A DNA stretch of 64,000 nucleotides. It comes from CAZFER01 sp964517495 (GTDB taxonomy: Bacteria > Hinthialibacterota > Hinthialibacteria > Hinthialibacterales > Hinthialibacteraceae). Positions within the stretch are counted from its first letter, which is position 1. The number at the start of each line of letters is the position of its first letter. Location of the stretch: positions 62,001-126,000 of the forward strand of contig CAZFER010000004.1 of assembly GCA_964517495.1 (NCBI GenBank), given 5' to 3'. Made by a program: the position numbers and the translations under genes. This document shows, in pieces, positions 16,451 to 25,896 of this stretch. Under the pieces are notes generated by a model. The model saw only the letters and a list, made by a program, of their open reading frames with translations. It had not been told where the DNA came from and did no database searches.

Positions 16451-18163
16451 TTATTTTTTTCGCTTGAGGGGCAGATGAATGGAAAACGTGCTGCCCTTGC
16501 CGGGTGTACTCTTGATCCGAATATAACCATTATGTCCTTCGACAATATGCTTGACCACGGCCAGGCCCAATCCACTCCCGCCGGTTTCCCGAACTAATGG
16601 ATCATCCACTCGGTAGAATTCCTGAAAGATTTTACGTTGCTGGTCAGGGGCAATACCAATCCCTTCATCGCTCACTTCTATGATCATTTCGCTATTGTTT
16701 TGAAAAGCATTGACGGTAATTTTCTTACCTTCTCCCGTATATTTCATGGCATTGGATAAGAGGTTATAGAGCGCTTGCTGCAATGCTTCAGGATCACAAG
16801 AAATCGAGGGGAGATCCGGTTCAACGTTCATTTCAAGTTGCAGGCCATGCCGCTCGATGTGATAGCGCATCGAATCGGCAGAATCGTAGACGATATCCTC
16901 TAAGGGGGCTTTGACGAATGCATAGTCTTTTTTATGAGCTTCGATCTGCGAAAAGTCGAGGATGTTGTTAATCAAATGGGTTAAACGTTCGCTCTCTCTG
17001 GTGATGGAATGCAGATATTCATTCCGTTTTTCTTCACTTTTGATACGCCCCAATTCCATGGTTTCGGCGGATAGACGTATCAGGCCCAAGGGGGTTCGCA
17101 ATTCGTGGGATACCCGGGCGACAAAGTTAGAGCGCATATCCGCCAATGCCAGTTCATGCAGGATATTGCGTAAGGCTCCGACGACACCGACGATCATGAT
17201 CAAGTTCGCTGTTGCAATCAGGCAGTAATAAACGATTTTTTCATTTTTAGCGAATCCCATGATATCGTCTTCGATATAGCGTGAAAAATGGATGCGATAC
17301 CAAGGGAAATCATTGCTGAAGGATCGGGGAATATATTTACTGCGATTAACGGTGCTGTAATTGGTGTTATTAATAAGCCCCACCGGTTCCTGAGTAACCC
17401 GGTCGACAATGGTAATGGGATAACGTAACTCACCTGGATAATCCCACATCTCTTCCAAAATAGTATTAAAGAAGGTGTCGTTTAAATAGCCAAAATTAAA
17501 TGTGAATCCCACCGCAATATAACCGGGTTTGGATGGATCGTTTATATCCAACTCCGGTTGAGGCCGTATCGGATTAAGAATAAAAAAGAACGCCAATTCC
17601 CGCTGTGTATCGGGGGGATAAAGGTCATCGGGATAGGCCAGCGATTGAAAGGGGAAACCTTCGTCGGATGGGGGATCACGGTCATAGATCTCAATGCTGG
17701 TTTCAATTTCTGTGTCAATATCGCTTTTTAGTCGCGTTGTGAAAATGGAGGGGGATGAAGGAATTAGAATCCATTTTGAGCCTCCATTGGCGTGATCCTT
17801 CACCCGTTCAAAAAAGTAGAGTTGCCCGTCTATTCCATAGAAAAAGATTTGGGAGGCAAAGGGCATGTTTTCGTTGACCTTGAAAGACGTTTCTCCGGGC
17901 AAAGGGGGATCTGGCAGGAGGGTGTCAGTTTGATTTTGAAAGGTATAACGAAAAGGAGTGGTGATTTTCTGGCCCAAATGGCGAGCGGCCCGGTCTCGAA
18001 CACTGCTAACGATATTGGAGACCACTTCTTCAGCCCGTCGCTCCCAACGGGATTCCACTCCTCGCACCATTCCCAATCCAAGATAAGTCAACAATCCGGC
18101 GGGAAGCAAAAGGGCCAGGGGGGCGGTGATGAGAAATTTTCGACGTGGTGTAACGAGAGCCAT
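16451..18163 (-). CDS. Membrane sensor histidine kinase (orphan)
   Basis: 570 residues. Transmembrane helices near residues 12-32 and 325-345 bracket a ~290-residue extracytoplasmic sensor region I cannot assign. The kinase core follows: HisKA with VSHELRTPLGLIRLSAETME carrying the phosphorylated His, then HATPase_c with N-box (LYNLLSNAMKYT), G1 (VSDEGIGIAPDQ), F box and G2 (GGSGLGLAVVKHIVEGH). No receiver domain or response-regulator gene is adjacent or anywhere in the window, so its partner is encoded elsewhere. The downstream gene, 28 bp away, is an O-antigen-ligase-like protein, hinting at a link to envelope state. Confidence 0.92.
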   Translation of the reverse strand: MALVTPRRKFLITAPLALLLPAGLLTYLGLGMVRGVESRWERRAEEVVSNIVSSVRDRAARHLGQKITTPFRYTFQNQTDTLLPDPPLPGETSFKVNENMPFASQIFFYGIDGQLYFFERVKDHANGGSKWILIPSSPSIFTTRLKSDIDTEIETSIEIYDRDPPSDEGFPFQSLAYPDDLYPPDTQRELAFFFILNPIRPQPELDINDPSKPGYIAVGFTFNFGYLNDTFFNTILEEMWDYPGELRYPITIVDRVTQEPVGLINNTNYSTVNRSKYIPRSFSNDFPWYRIHFSRYIEDDIMGFAKNEKIVYYCLIATANLIMIVGVVGALRNILHELALADMRSNFVARVSHELRTPLGLIRLSAETMELGRIKSEEKRNEYLHSITRESERLTHLINNILDFSQIEAHKKDYAFVKAPLEDIVYDSADSMRYHIERHGLQLEMNVEPDLPSISCDPEALQQALYNLLSNAMKYTGEGKKITVNAFQNNSEMIIEVSDEGIGIAPDQQRKIFQEFYRVDDPLVRETGGSGLGLAVVKHIVEGHNGYIRIKSTPGKGSTFSIHLPLKRKK

Positions 18164-18250
18164 GAGAATATCCGTGTCTTAAATTTAGTATAAATGTCAA
18201 TTTGGATGCATACTGATCTTTTAGAAAATGATCGTACAATACTCTTAATT

Positions 18251-19357
18251 TTAATCTTTATCAGGATGGCTTCCTGTCTTTTTTTGTAAAAAGGTGCATG
18301 GATGTTCCAATATTGCTTGTTCATCCAACACAGCATGTTTGATGACGGTACGGCTATCGGTGGTGTAAATGATATGAATTTTACCATTATGGGTTTGGAT
18401 CGCATAAGGATAGGCGAAGGTGTTATCCCCTTCTTCGATATTGCGGCAATAGGCATAGGTTTGGTCATTGTCTGTTGAAATGGCAACCGTCAACGGAGTT
18501 CGTTCATTCATGCTGTCATTAAAGACCAATAATAGATGACCGTTTTTGAGTTTGATGAAATCAAGGGCGGCGTTGGGATTCTTGAATGATGTTTGTTTTG
18601 CATCGCTCCATGTCCATCCCCCGTCATGTGATTCGGCGCGCAGCATATAGCCGTCATCTGTTGGTTCATAATTCCCGCCGCGTCGTAGATAGCACACCAG
18701 ATAATCATCACTCAACTGGACGACCTGCGCTTGCAGATTCCCCATCGGTGAATGGATACGATTGGTTTCTTTCCATTGGTTCGTTTTTGGGTTGTAGCGC
18801 ATAAAAAAGGACGATGTATCAGAACCCGTGTATTCGGTATCCTCACTGGTTTCGTGATACATGGGAAGCAGGTAATCTCCATTGTTTAACACGAAAGGCT
18901 GGCCACGCACCATGGTGCCCTGTTCAAAGGTAAGGATAAACGAATCAGACCATGTATGGGCGCCATCGCAGGATAACTTGACTTTCACTCGCGAGGTGGA
19001 CCATGTATCGCCATATCGGTTGACATAAAACAACCAAACCTTGCCATCCGGTGCTTGCCACACGACGGGATTTCCCTCTGAGCGGTTGGGAGTATCAGCA
19101 ATAATTTGGGGATTAGACCATTCTGATTCACTCTTCTTTAATCGTGAGCCATAAACCGCGGTATCTTGTGCATATTCGCCTTCTCCCCCATAATAAGCCA
19201 AATACAAATCCCCATTATCCAATTGGGTGATCGAAGCAGGATGCTTGTAGGGACCTGGATGTTGAGGTCCGAATACTCGACTAATAGTTATATCATCTTC
19301 ACTTCCCCAGGCAGGAAAACTCACTAAAGCCATCAGTAAAAACACGCTTTTTTTCAT
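18251..19357 (-). CDS. BNR-repeat / sialidase-like secreted protein
   Basis: 368 residues with a Sec signal peptide (MKKSVFLLMALVSFPAWG). The mature protein resembles the six-bladed exo-alpha-sialidase/BNR family: HPGPYKHPASITQLDNGDLY at the start, NPVVWQAPDGKVWLFYVNRY, and Asp-box-like motifs (SCDGAHTWSD, SHDGGWTWSD). Such proteins in environmental polysaccharide degraders cleave or bind diverse glycans, and not all are true sialidases. It precedes the sensor kinase by 87 bp on the same strand. Substrate unknown. Confidence 0.82.
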   Translation of the reverse strand: MKKSVFLLMALVSFPAWGSEDDITISRVFGPQHPGPYKHPASITQLDNGDLYLAYYGGEGEYAQDTAVYGSRLKKSESEWSNPQIIADTPNRSEGNPVVWQAPDGKVWLFYVNRYGDTWSTSRVKVKLSCDGAHTWSDSFILTFEQGTMVRGQPFVLNNGDYLLPMYHETSEDTEYTGSDTSSFFMRYNPKTNQWKETNRIHSPMGNLQAQVVQLSDDYLVCYLRRGGNYEPTDDGYMLRAESHDGGWTWSDAKQTSFKNPNAALDFIKLKNGHLLLVFNDSMNERTPLTVAISTDNDQTYAYCRNIEEGDNTFAYPYAIQTHNGKIHIIYTTDSRTVIKHAVLDEQAILEHPCTFLQKKTGSHPDKD

Positions 19358-19507
19358 TGTCCTATCTCCACGTTTTAATCAATATTTTTGATGTATATCT
19401 AAAATTGGATTTACATTATACTCAAATATTTCACATTCTATCCATCATATACGATATTGAGAGACAATGGTATGATGAGGTTCATTCATACTCAACCAGT
19501 GTTTCTC

Positions 19508-19607
19508 NNNNNNNNNNNNNNNNNNNNNNNNNNNNNNNNNNNNNNNNNNNNNNNNNNNNNNNNNNNNNNNNNNNNNNNNNNNNNNNNNNNNNNNNNNNNN
19601 NNNNNNN
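19508..19607. other. Assembly gap (100 N)
   Basis: Exactly 100 N, the conventional size for a gap of unknown length. It lies in the divergent spacer between the sialidase-like and hemerythrin genes, so an unseen gene or repeat could be missing. Confidence 0.99.
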
Positions 19608-19641
19608 AAAAATTAGATGTTTCCAATAAAAGAGTTTTGTT

Positions 19642-20106
19642 ATGAATTCAAAAAAACGGCATCCCGCCTTACAACCGTTTTCACGTGATCATCATCAAGG
19701 GTTGGTGCTTGTACAAACCTTGCTGAAAAAGTCCAGTGGTGACGAGCATGCAAAATCGGAAGGATTAAACGTATTTCTTGAAGCTTGGCATAACGAGCTG
19801 GAACCGCACTTTAAAGGTGAAGAATCTGTGTTATTGCCTTTGATGGATAATTGGTTCCAACAAAGAATGAAACGTGATCATGATTATTTGCGGCAAAAAG
19901 CCTTGGAGGCGAAAGAGGCACAAAACCATCCCTCGATGTTGGAGGATTCGTGGTTTCGAGAAATCGCAACACGATTAAAGGACCATATCCGCTGGGAGGA
20001 GCAAGAGCTATTCCCAGCCTTGGAAGTTTCTTTGTCACATGAAAAATTGGAAGAACTGGAAAAAGAGACCACGCGCTATGAAGCTCAACATAAATTGGAT
20101 TGGTAA
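19642..20106 (+). CDS. Hemerythrin HHE-domain protein
   Basis: 154 residues. A four-helix HHE cation-binding domain with the metal-ligand pattern SRDHHQGLVL, HNELEPHFKGEE, KRDHDYLRQK and HIRWEEQELFP. Hemerythrin-like proteins bind a di-iron centre and sense, store or detoxify O2, NO or related species. The gene is followed after 43 bp by a rhodanese-like gene, and then by Hsp20, Lon and DegP genes, giving a stress-response neighbourhood. The upstream promoter region is partly lost in the gap. Confidence 0.9.
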   Translation: MNSKKRHPALQPFSRDHHQGLVLVQTLLKKSSGDEHAKSEGLNVFLEAWHNELEPHFKGEESVLLPLMDNWFQQRMKRDHDYLRQKALEAKEAQNHPSMLEDSWFREIATRLKDHIRWEEQELFPALEVSLSHEKLEELEKETTRYEAQHKLDW

Positions 20107-20149
20107 TAGTGTTATAATATGAAATTAAATTTTGTATAAAGAGGTGCTG

Positions 20150-20566
20150 ATGGTTGATTATTCATGGTTGATGACAAGTATTCAGTTAGCGGTTGCCCTC
20201 AATCTATATCCTGAATTGGATATATCCCCAATTGAAACGCTTGAATACCTTGGCTCGAAAGAGATTGTTTTAGTTGATGTACGCGAACAGCATGAATACG
20301 AGGCCGGCTCTATTCCCGGCAGCCGATTACTTCCTTATTCCAGTGGTGTGTTGAAAGAACAGTGGACACGTCTTCCCCAAAATAATACTATCCTTGTTTA
20401 TTGCAGATCAGGCAGGCGAAGCTATCGGGCATTGCAATTTTTAAAGGACCGGCAATTCGATCAAGTGATTAATATGAATGGAGGCTTTTTGGTTTACTCG
20501 AAACTAAAAAACACCGAGATTGAATTGAATCGCAACGACTGGGAAAACGAATGGTGCTTGTTTTGA
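20150..20566 (+). CDS. Rhodanese-like sulfurtransferase
   Basis: 138 residues from the ATG at 20150, preferred over the TTG at 20132 because AGAGGTG precedes it at good spacing. A hydrophobic N-terminal stretch (YSWLMTSIQLAVALNLY) comes before a single rhodanese domain: IVLVDVREQHEYEAGSIPGS and the active-site loop VYCRSGRRS with Cys85. It moves sulfane sulfur between carriers; in this setting a redox or sulfur-stress role beside hemerythrin is plausible but inferred. Single-domain rhodaneses are too general for a specific substrate. Confidence 0.9.
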   Translation: MVDYSWLMTSIQLAVALNLYPELDISPIETLEYLGSKEIVLVDVREQHEYEAGSIPGSRLLPYSSGVLKEQWTRLPQNNTILVYCRSGRRSYRALQFLKDRQFDQVINMNGGFLVYSKLKNTEIELNRNDWENEWCLF

Positions 20567-20725
20567 CAAAATGACTTGAATTGTAATATCACCATAACCA
20601 TTGCAATCTTGCACCACTTCCGGTAGCTTTTAATTATATTTAAAATCGGTGTTAACGATAGCGTCCTGCAAGTAATCGAGAATGAATCTACTGATCCTTA
20701 AGCCAGTGATGAAGGGAAATCGAAC

Positions 20726-21154
20726 ATGGTTCGTATGATTCGTAAGTCAAATCAGGGAATTTTTGTCACGGAAGAAAATATGGGACAAACCAAAAGTGCC
20801 TTTGAGTTTCAATATTACGATACACCCGATCCCCCCAATACGTGGAATCCCAATATGGACATTTTCGAAACCGAGGACGATTTAGTGATGATGGTCGAAG
20901 CCGCCGGTTTGGATGAAGATTCATTAAGGCTCCATGCAGTTGATAATCGTTTGGTTCTGAATGGTGAACGCCGATTGGAAATGGAAAGTTCAATCATCCG
21001 CTATCATCAATTGGAAATTCAGTTTATGCCTTTTCAAAAAACCATTGTTTTACCGGGTACGATTGATGTGGATAAAGTAAGAGCGGAATATCGAAATGGT
21101 ATGTTGACCATTAGCGTGTCCAAGCGTTTTATTGAAGGGACCAGCACGACATGA
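20726..21154 (+). CDS. Hsp20/alpha-crystallin small heat-shock protein
   Basis: 142 residues. The alpha-crystallin domain spans about residues 45-135: MDIFETEDDLVMMVEAAGL, VDNRLVLNGERR and the closing AEYRNGMLTISV, with the usual GML-type motif near the C-terminus. Small heat-shock proteins hold unfolding clients for refolding or degradation. The stop overlaps the Lon start by 4 bp (ATGA), so holdase and protease are translationally coupled. GAAGGG upstream serves as ribosome binding site. The 160-bp upstream spacer has no CIRCE element; a CTTGAA at 20575 might belong to a heat-shock sigma promoter but the -10 is poor. Confidence 0.93.
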   Translation: MVRMIRKSNQGIFVTEENMGQTKSAFEFQYYDTPDPPNTWNPNMDIFETEDDLVMMVEAAGLDEDSLRLHAVDNRLVLNGERRLEMESSIIRYHQLEIQFMPFQKTIVLPGTIDVDKVRAEYRNGMLTISVSKRFIEGTSTT

Positions 21155-23553
21155 CAGAATTGATCCAGGAAAAAAGCGACGATATACAGCAAATACCCCA
21201 ATGGCTTCCTGTGGTGCCCTTGAACAATGCCATCCTGTTCCCGGGTGCGGCAGCGCCTATTGCGGTTTCCAGTGATGAAGCCAGCCGGGCGATCGAAATG
21301 GCTGCCAAGAGCAACCGGTTGTTTGCAGCGATTGCCTTAAAAAGCGAAAACAAAAAGAAAAACAAACGATTTGATCACTTCTATCGGATCGGAACCGCTG
21401 CCATGATCCTTCGCATGATGCGTGGTTCTGAAGAAACCACCCAGCTGGTGGCGCGGGGAACCCACAAAATCAAAGTACTCGCTTTCCGTGAACGTGAGGG
21501 CATTCCCTGGGCCAAGGTTGAAATAGTGGAAGAGAAAAAAGTCTCCAGCAAGGAAATCGACGCGCTTACCCGGCAAGTGGCCCAAATGGCGGAAACCCTG
21601 ATCCAGCGGGCCCCCCTCATCCCCGATGAATTGCAAGGCTTGCCCTCCTCCATGCAAAATCCCCATCGCCTTGCTTATATGGTGCTAAGCCTGACTCGCA
21701 GTGATATCCATCTGCTGCAAGAAATTTACGAAACCCTTGACCTCGCCGCCAAACTGCGGATGACGCTTAAAGAAGTTTCCCATGAATTGGAATTGATCAA
21801 TATCGGGGGCAAAATCCAGGATGAAATTCAATCCAAAATTTCCAAAACCGAGCGCGATTATTACCTGCGTGAGCAGCTGCAGGCCATCCGCAAAGAATTG
21901 GGTGAAAGCGAAGATGAAAAAGTTGAAATTGACGAAATACGCAAAAAAATAGAGAAAAAAGCCCTGCCTGATGCTGTAAGGGAAAAATCTGAATCAGAGC
22001 TGAAACGCTTGGACCGCATGTCACCCAACTCGCCAGAATATCCCATGACCCGGAATTATCTGGAATGGTTGATTGAATTCCCCTGGGAGGATTCGACCAC
22101 CGACAAATTGAACATCCGCCGCGCGGAAAAAATCCTTCATGATGATCACTTTGATTTAAAGAATGTAAAAGATCGTATTTTAGAGTATCTGGCGGTGCGG
22201 AAACTTAACCCGGATATCAAAGGGCCCATTCTTTGTTTTGTGGGACCACCGGGGGTGGGGAAAACCTCGTTGGGACAGTCCATTGCCAAAGCCCTGGATC
22301 GCCGTTTTGTTCGCTTGTCTTTGGGAGGTGTGCATGATGAAGCGGAAATCCGCGGGCATCGCCGAACGTATATAGGAGCGTTGCCTGGGACGATTGTTCA
22401 GCACATCCGCCGGGCAGGGAAAAACAATCCCGTCTTCATGTTGGATGAAATCGATAAGGTTGGAAGCAATTTTCGAGGGGATCCCTCTTCGGCTTTATTG
22501 GAAGTGCTGGATCCTGAACAAAACCACACCTTTCGTGATCATTACATGGAACTGGATATCGATCTATCCAAAGTGTTGTTTATTGCTACCGCCAACACCC
22601 CGGACCGGATTCAACCCGCCCTTCGAGACCGTATGGAAGAAATCCGGCTGGCCGGTTATACCACTTATGAGAAAGAGGAAATCGCCAAACAATACCTGGT
22701 GCCTCGCGCGGCCAAAGAAAATGGGCTCAGTGAGAGTGATGTAAGTTTTGGCAAAGGCGCCATGGATTTTTTAATTCGCAATTACACTCGCGAAGCCGGC
22801 GTTCGAAACCTGGAACGGGAAATCCACGCCATTTGCCGGAAAATCGCGGTGCAAAAAACCAAAGGGCGCTTGAAAAAACGGAAAATCACCAAAGAACGTA
22901 TCATTGAATTTCTTGGACCTCAACGCTTTTTTGAAGAGGTTAAGCGGCGCACCTCGAAACCGGGAGTGGCCACCGGTTTGGCATGGACACCGGTAGGAGG
23001 TGAAATTCTCTTCATTGAAGCCTTGCCGGTGAATGGCAGCAAAGGAATTTTGCTGACCGGTAAACTGGGTGAAGTGATGAAAGAATCCGCCAAAGCCGCC
23101 GTGTCATTGATTCGTTCACGGACGGATCAATTGAATATCGATCATGAATTTTTCAACAAGAATGAAATCCACTTGCATATCCCGGCCGGTGCGGTTGCCA
23201 AGGATGGTCCATCCGCTGGGATTGCCATTGCCACATCTGTTGCATCCGCAGCCATGAATATCCCCATTCGCAATGATCTGGCGATGACCGGTGAATTAAC
23301 CTTATCAGGCCAGGTCTTACCTGTTGGTGGGATTAAGGAAAAGATATTGGCCGCTCATCGGGCGGGAATTCAGCATATTATTCTGCCAACTCGCAACAAA
23401 AAGGATTTGGATGAAGTCGATAAAACCATTATAAAGGATCTGAAATTCACATATGTTGATACAATTGATCATGTCTTGAATGAAAGTATTTTGAACAAAA
23501 AACGAACGGCACCTAAATCACGCAATGCAAAAAGTAACGCTAAAAACAACTAA
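21151..23553 (+). CDS. lon: ATP-dependent Lon protease
   Basis: 800 residues, normal LonA length. N-domain LPVVPLNNAILFPGAAAPIAV, coiled middle, AAA+ module with Walker A GPPGVGKTS and Walker B VFMLDEIDK, and the C-terminal protease domain with catalytic Ser688 (KDGPSAG) and Lys731 (GGIKEK). It degrades misfolded and regulatory proteins in the cytoplasm. The start overlaps the Hsp20 stop by 4 bp. The C-terminus ends in a short basic tail. All key residues are intact, so it should be active. Confidence 0.97.
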   Translation: MTELIQEKSDDIQQIPQWLPVVPLNNAILFPGAAAPIAVSSDEASRAIEMAAKSNRLFAAIALKSENKKKNKRFDHFYRIGTAAMILRMMRGSEETTQLVARGTHKIKVLAFREREGIPWAKVEIVEEKKVSSKEIDALTRQVAQMAETLIQRAPLIPDELQGLPSSMQNPHRLAYMVLSLTRSDIHLLQEIYETLDLAAKLRMTLKEVSHELELINIGGKIQDEIQSKISKTERDYYLREQLQAIRKELGESEDEKVEIDEIRKKIEKKALPDAVREKSESELKRLDRMSPNSPEYPMTRNYLEWLIEFPWEDSTTDKLNIRRAEKILHDDHFDLKNVKDRILEYLAVRKLNPDIKGPILCFVGPPGVGKTSLGQSIAKALDRRFVRLSLGGVHDEAEIRGHRRTYIGALPGTIVQHIRRAGKNNPVFMLDEIDKVGSNFRGDPSSALLEVLDPEQNHTFRDHYMELDIDLSKVLFIATANTPDRIQPALRDRMEEIRLAGYTTYEKEEIAKQYLVPRAAKENGLSESDVSFGKGAMDFLIRNYTREAGVRNLEREIHAICRKIAVQKTKGRLKKRKITKERIIEFLGPQRFFEEVKRRTSKPGVATGLAWTPVGGEILFIEALPVNGSKGILLTGKLGEVMKESAKAAVSLIRSRTDQLNIDHEFFNKNEIHLHIPAGAVAKDGPSAGIAIATSVASAAMNIPIRNDLAMTGELTLSGQVLPVGGIKEKILAAHRAGIQHIILPTRNKKDLDEVDKTIIKDLKFTYVDTIDHVLNESILNKKRTAPKSRNAKSNAKNN

Positions 23554-23732
23554 GCCATGAAAAGGGTTGTGCTACAGAATCGAATGGAGTTTATCTTCTA
23601 GTCTATAATCGGGTGTGTCAAAATTGACTGTATTTTGGAATCATTGTGTTGTTGGGTAAAATATAACCGTTACCCATTTGCATGTTAATCGTTGTTAAAA
23701 AATTGATGATGAAACGAATTGGAGGTTTTAGC

Positions 23733-25313
23733 ATGATGAAAAGAGCCATATGGCCGATTTCACGAACATTAGGACTACTCGTTGTTTTCTCACTGTTGTG
23801 TGCCAGTATTCCAGCAACATCGTATTCCCAGGAAGGCAATCCTGCCAAGGCATTGGCCCATGCGTTTCGCCAGGCCGTTGCTAAAGTGAAACCTGCCGTG
23901 GTGAGTATTAGTGCGGAAAAGAAAATACAGCCACGAACATCTTCACCTAATGAAGAAGGACCCAATAATCCGAATCGAATGTTTCCTGATATGCCGGACA
24001 TTTTCAAGTATTTCTTTCCGGATGAATTTTTTAAGCGCCCACCTGAATTACGCCGCGCCTGGCAAGGTTCCGGTGTGATTATTTCGGAAAAGGGTGAGAT
24101 TCTCACCAATGTCCACGTTGTAGATGGTGCTGATGGAGCCGATGGGGAAGTGGATTTGGATGTTACTTTGGATGATGGGCGTGAAATGGAAGCAAAAGTG
24201 GTTGCCATTGATCGGGAAACCGATATCGCTTTGATCCAACTGAAAGAAGAAGGAGATTATCCATATGCCAGGATTGGTGATTCAGACAAATTAATGGTTG
24301 GCGATTGGGTGTTGGCGATCGGAAATCCTTTCGGATTGAACCAATCGGTCAGCCAGGGCATTGTTAGCGCCAAAGGACGGACCAGTTCAGATGTCCCCGT
24401 TGGTGGAAGCATGTTTACCATCAAGGATTATATCCAGACCACAGCCGCCATCAATCCAGGCAATAGTGGTGGACCATTGATTAACCTCGATGGTGAAATT
24501 GTGGGTGTAAACAACGCCATTCAAACCAGTGGCGGTATTCCCGCCAATTTGGGAATTGGATTTGCCATTCCATCTAACCTGGCCGAATTTGTGGTTGAAA
24601 ACCTTCGCCAATACGGAAAAGTCAAGCGTGGTTATATTGGAGTAATGCTGGGCAATTTGGATGACTCACGCTCTAACCTTTCTCAATATTACAAGCAGGA
24701 ATATGGTATCAACTACGGCGCCTTGGTGAATGAAGTTCTCCCTGATACCCCTGGTGATAAAGCGGGATTACAGATCGGTGATCTGGTCATTGAATACAAT
24801 GGTGAAAAAGTGAAAAATAGCGGTGAATTGGTGAACATGGTTACCAACACACCGGTTGGTTCTGAAGTCACACTGACAATCTTGCGAAAGGGCAAAAAGA
24901 AGGACATTGTGATGGTTTTGGCGGAACGTCCTCCCGTCGAGGAATTGGCATCGGCAGAGCGGCCTTCAATCACGCCGGATACCAGCACACGTATGATGGG
25001 AATGAAAGTTGAAACTCTCACCCCTGAAGTGGCCAAAGCCAAGGGGTATGAAGAGGATCAAAAAGGCGTTATTGTGACGGAAGTGGTTCCTGGTGGATCG
25101 GCCTTTCAGCGTGGGATTCAACCGGGCGATGTGATCGATAATATTAACGATAAACCGGTTGAAAATGCTCTTGAATTTGAAGAACTGCTAAAAGAAATTA
25201 AGAGCAAAATGGAAAAAGAGAACGAAAAAGAACGAGTGGTTTTGCTTCGTGTTCATCGTGCGGGAAGCAACGCCCATCCACGGTTTATCGCACCAAAAAT
25301 AACATTAGAATAA
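23733..25313 (+). CDS. DegP/HtrA-type periplasmic serine protease (Do family)
   Basis: 526 residues from the ATG at 23733, chosen because GGAGG lies 8-12 bp upstream and a signal peptide follows directly (WPISRTLGLLVVFSLLCASIPA). Trypsin-like domain with catalytic His (LTNVHVVDG), Asp (DRETDIALIQL) and Ser (NPGNSGGPLI), then two PDZ domains (about 290-390 and 415-510; GDKAGLQIGDLVIEYNG and FQRGIQPGDVIDNIND). It degrades or refolds damaged envelope proteins, complementing cytoplasmic Lon just upstream. A hairpin at 25351-25378 follows it. Confidence 0.95.
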   Translation: MMKRAIWPISRTLGLLVVFSLLCASIPATSYSQEGNPAKALAHAFRQAVAKVKPAVVSISAEKKIQPRTSSPNEEGPNNPNRMFPDMPDIFKYFFPDEFFKRPPELRRAWQGSGVIISEKGEILTNVHVVDGADGADGEVDLDVTLDDGREMEAKVVAIDRETDIALIQLKEEGDYPYARIGDSDKLMVGDWVLAIGNPFGLNQSVSQGIVSAKGRTSSDVPVGGSMFTIKDYIQTTAAINPGNSGGPLINLDGEIVGVNNAIQTSGGIPANLGIGFAIPSNLAEFVVENLRQYGKVKRGYIGVMLGNLDDSRSNLSQYYKQEYGINYGALVNEVLPDTPGDKAGLQIGDLVIEYNGEKVKNSGELVNMVTNTPVGSEVTLTILRKGKKKDIVMVLAERPPVEELASAERPSITPDTSTRMMGMKVETLTPEVAKAKGYEEDQKGVIVTEVVPGGSAFQRGIQPGDVIDNINDKPVENALEFEELLKEIKSKMEKENEKERVVLLRVHRAGSNAHPRFIAPKITLE

Positions 25314-25350
25314 ACCATGTGATTTTGCCATGTCATGTAACGTACGGGTT

Positions 25351-25378
25351 TGGCTGCCCTGCCTCGGTAGGGCAGCCA
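25351..25378 (+). terminator. Hairpin after degP-like gene
   Basis: Perfect 10-bp stem TGGCTGCCCT / AGGGCAGCCA with an 8-nt loop, 38 bp after the protease stop. Only a short T stretch follows, so termination may be inefficient. It separates the protease from the tRNA promoter. Confidence 0.55.
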
Positions 25379-25420
25379 TTTCAGTGTTAAACTCGCTATA
25401 TTAACTGCTATAACAACTGC

Positions 25421-25449
25421 TTGACACGAAAAATAGAGCGGGATATTAT
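25421..25449 (+). promoter_or_regulatory. Near-consensus promoter for tRNA-Glu
   Basis: TTGACA (25421-25426), a 17-bp spacer and TATTAT (25444-25449), 18 bp before the tRNA. A perfect -35 box and a -10 one base off consensus indicate strong housekeeping-sigma transcription. Confidence 0.75.
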
Positions 25450-25467
25450 TTTTTAATACAGTTTATG

Positions 25468-25539
25468 GGTCCTATCGTCTAGGGGTCAGGACGCCAGGCT
25501 CTCATCTTGGAAACCGGGGTTCGAATCCCCGTAGGACCA
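25468..25539 (+). tRNA. tRNA-Glu, anticodon CTC
   Basis: 72 nt fold cleanly by eye. The acceptor stem GGTCCTA pairs with TAGGACC; the D arm, the anticodon stem CCAGG/CTTGG with loop CTCTCAT (anticodon CTC) and the T arm CGGGG-TTCGAAT-CCCCG are all present. The 3' CCA is not encoded (the sequence continues AAAATT), so a CCA-adding enzyme is needed. Confidence 0.95.
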
Positions 25540-25896
25540 AAATTGATAATCGTTTTGGCGTCGGCGTTTTTTTCTCACCTTGGTTTACTCTCATTTCAGG
25601 AGTTGAAAATTCAACTCTCAAAAACCCTTGTTCACTTTAGAAAATTCACTCTGGACAATCCATATAATTTCTTTTATGTTGTGTGCATATGATTGTGCGG
25701 AATTGATGTCACACGGTGAATTTGTGTTGATTAATGTAAACCGAATTTGTTAATTCGTGAAATGGTGAAAAACTTTACCAAGTGGGATTGCTGTATCTGT
25801 GTGATTATTTGATCTCTGGTAATTTATAATTCACTTTATAAACAGCCTTGAGTTTTATTTTGATAAAAAAATTCATTATACGGAAAGGAGAAACCA
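25540..25896. other. 357-bp intergenic region
   Basis: AT-rich spacer between the tRNA and the aldehyde-oxidoreductase operon. A run of seven T near 25568 may end tRNA transcription. AAAGGAG just before 25897 is the ribosome binding site of the next gene. No gene or clear regulatory site is seen. Confidence 0.5.

Noticed and set aside
20575..20595. Heat-shock sigma promoter before Hsp20-lon
   Set aside because: CTTGAA matches a -35 box but the -10 region is poor; not strong enough to list.
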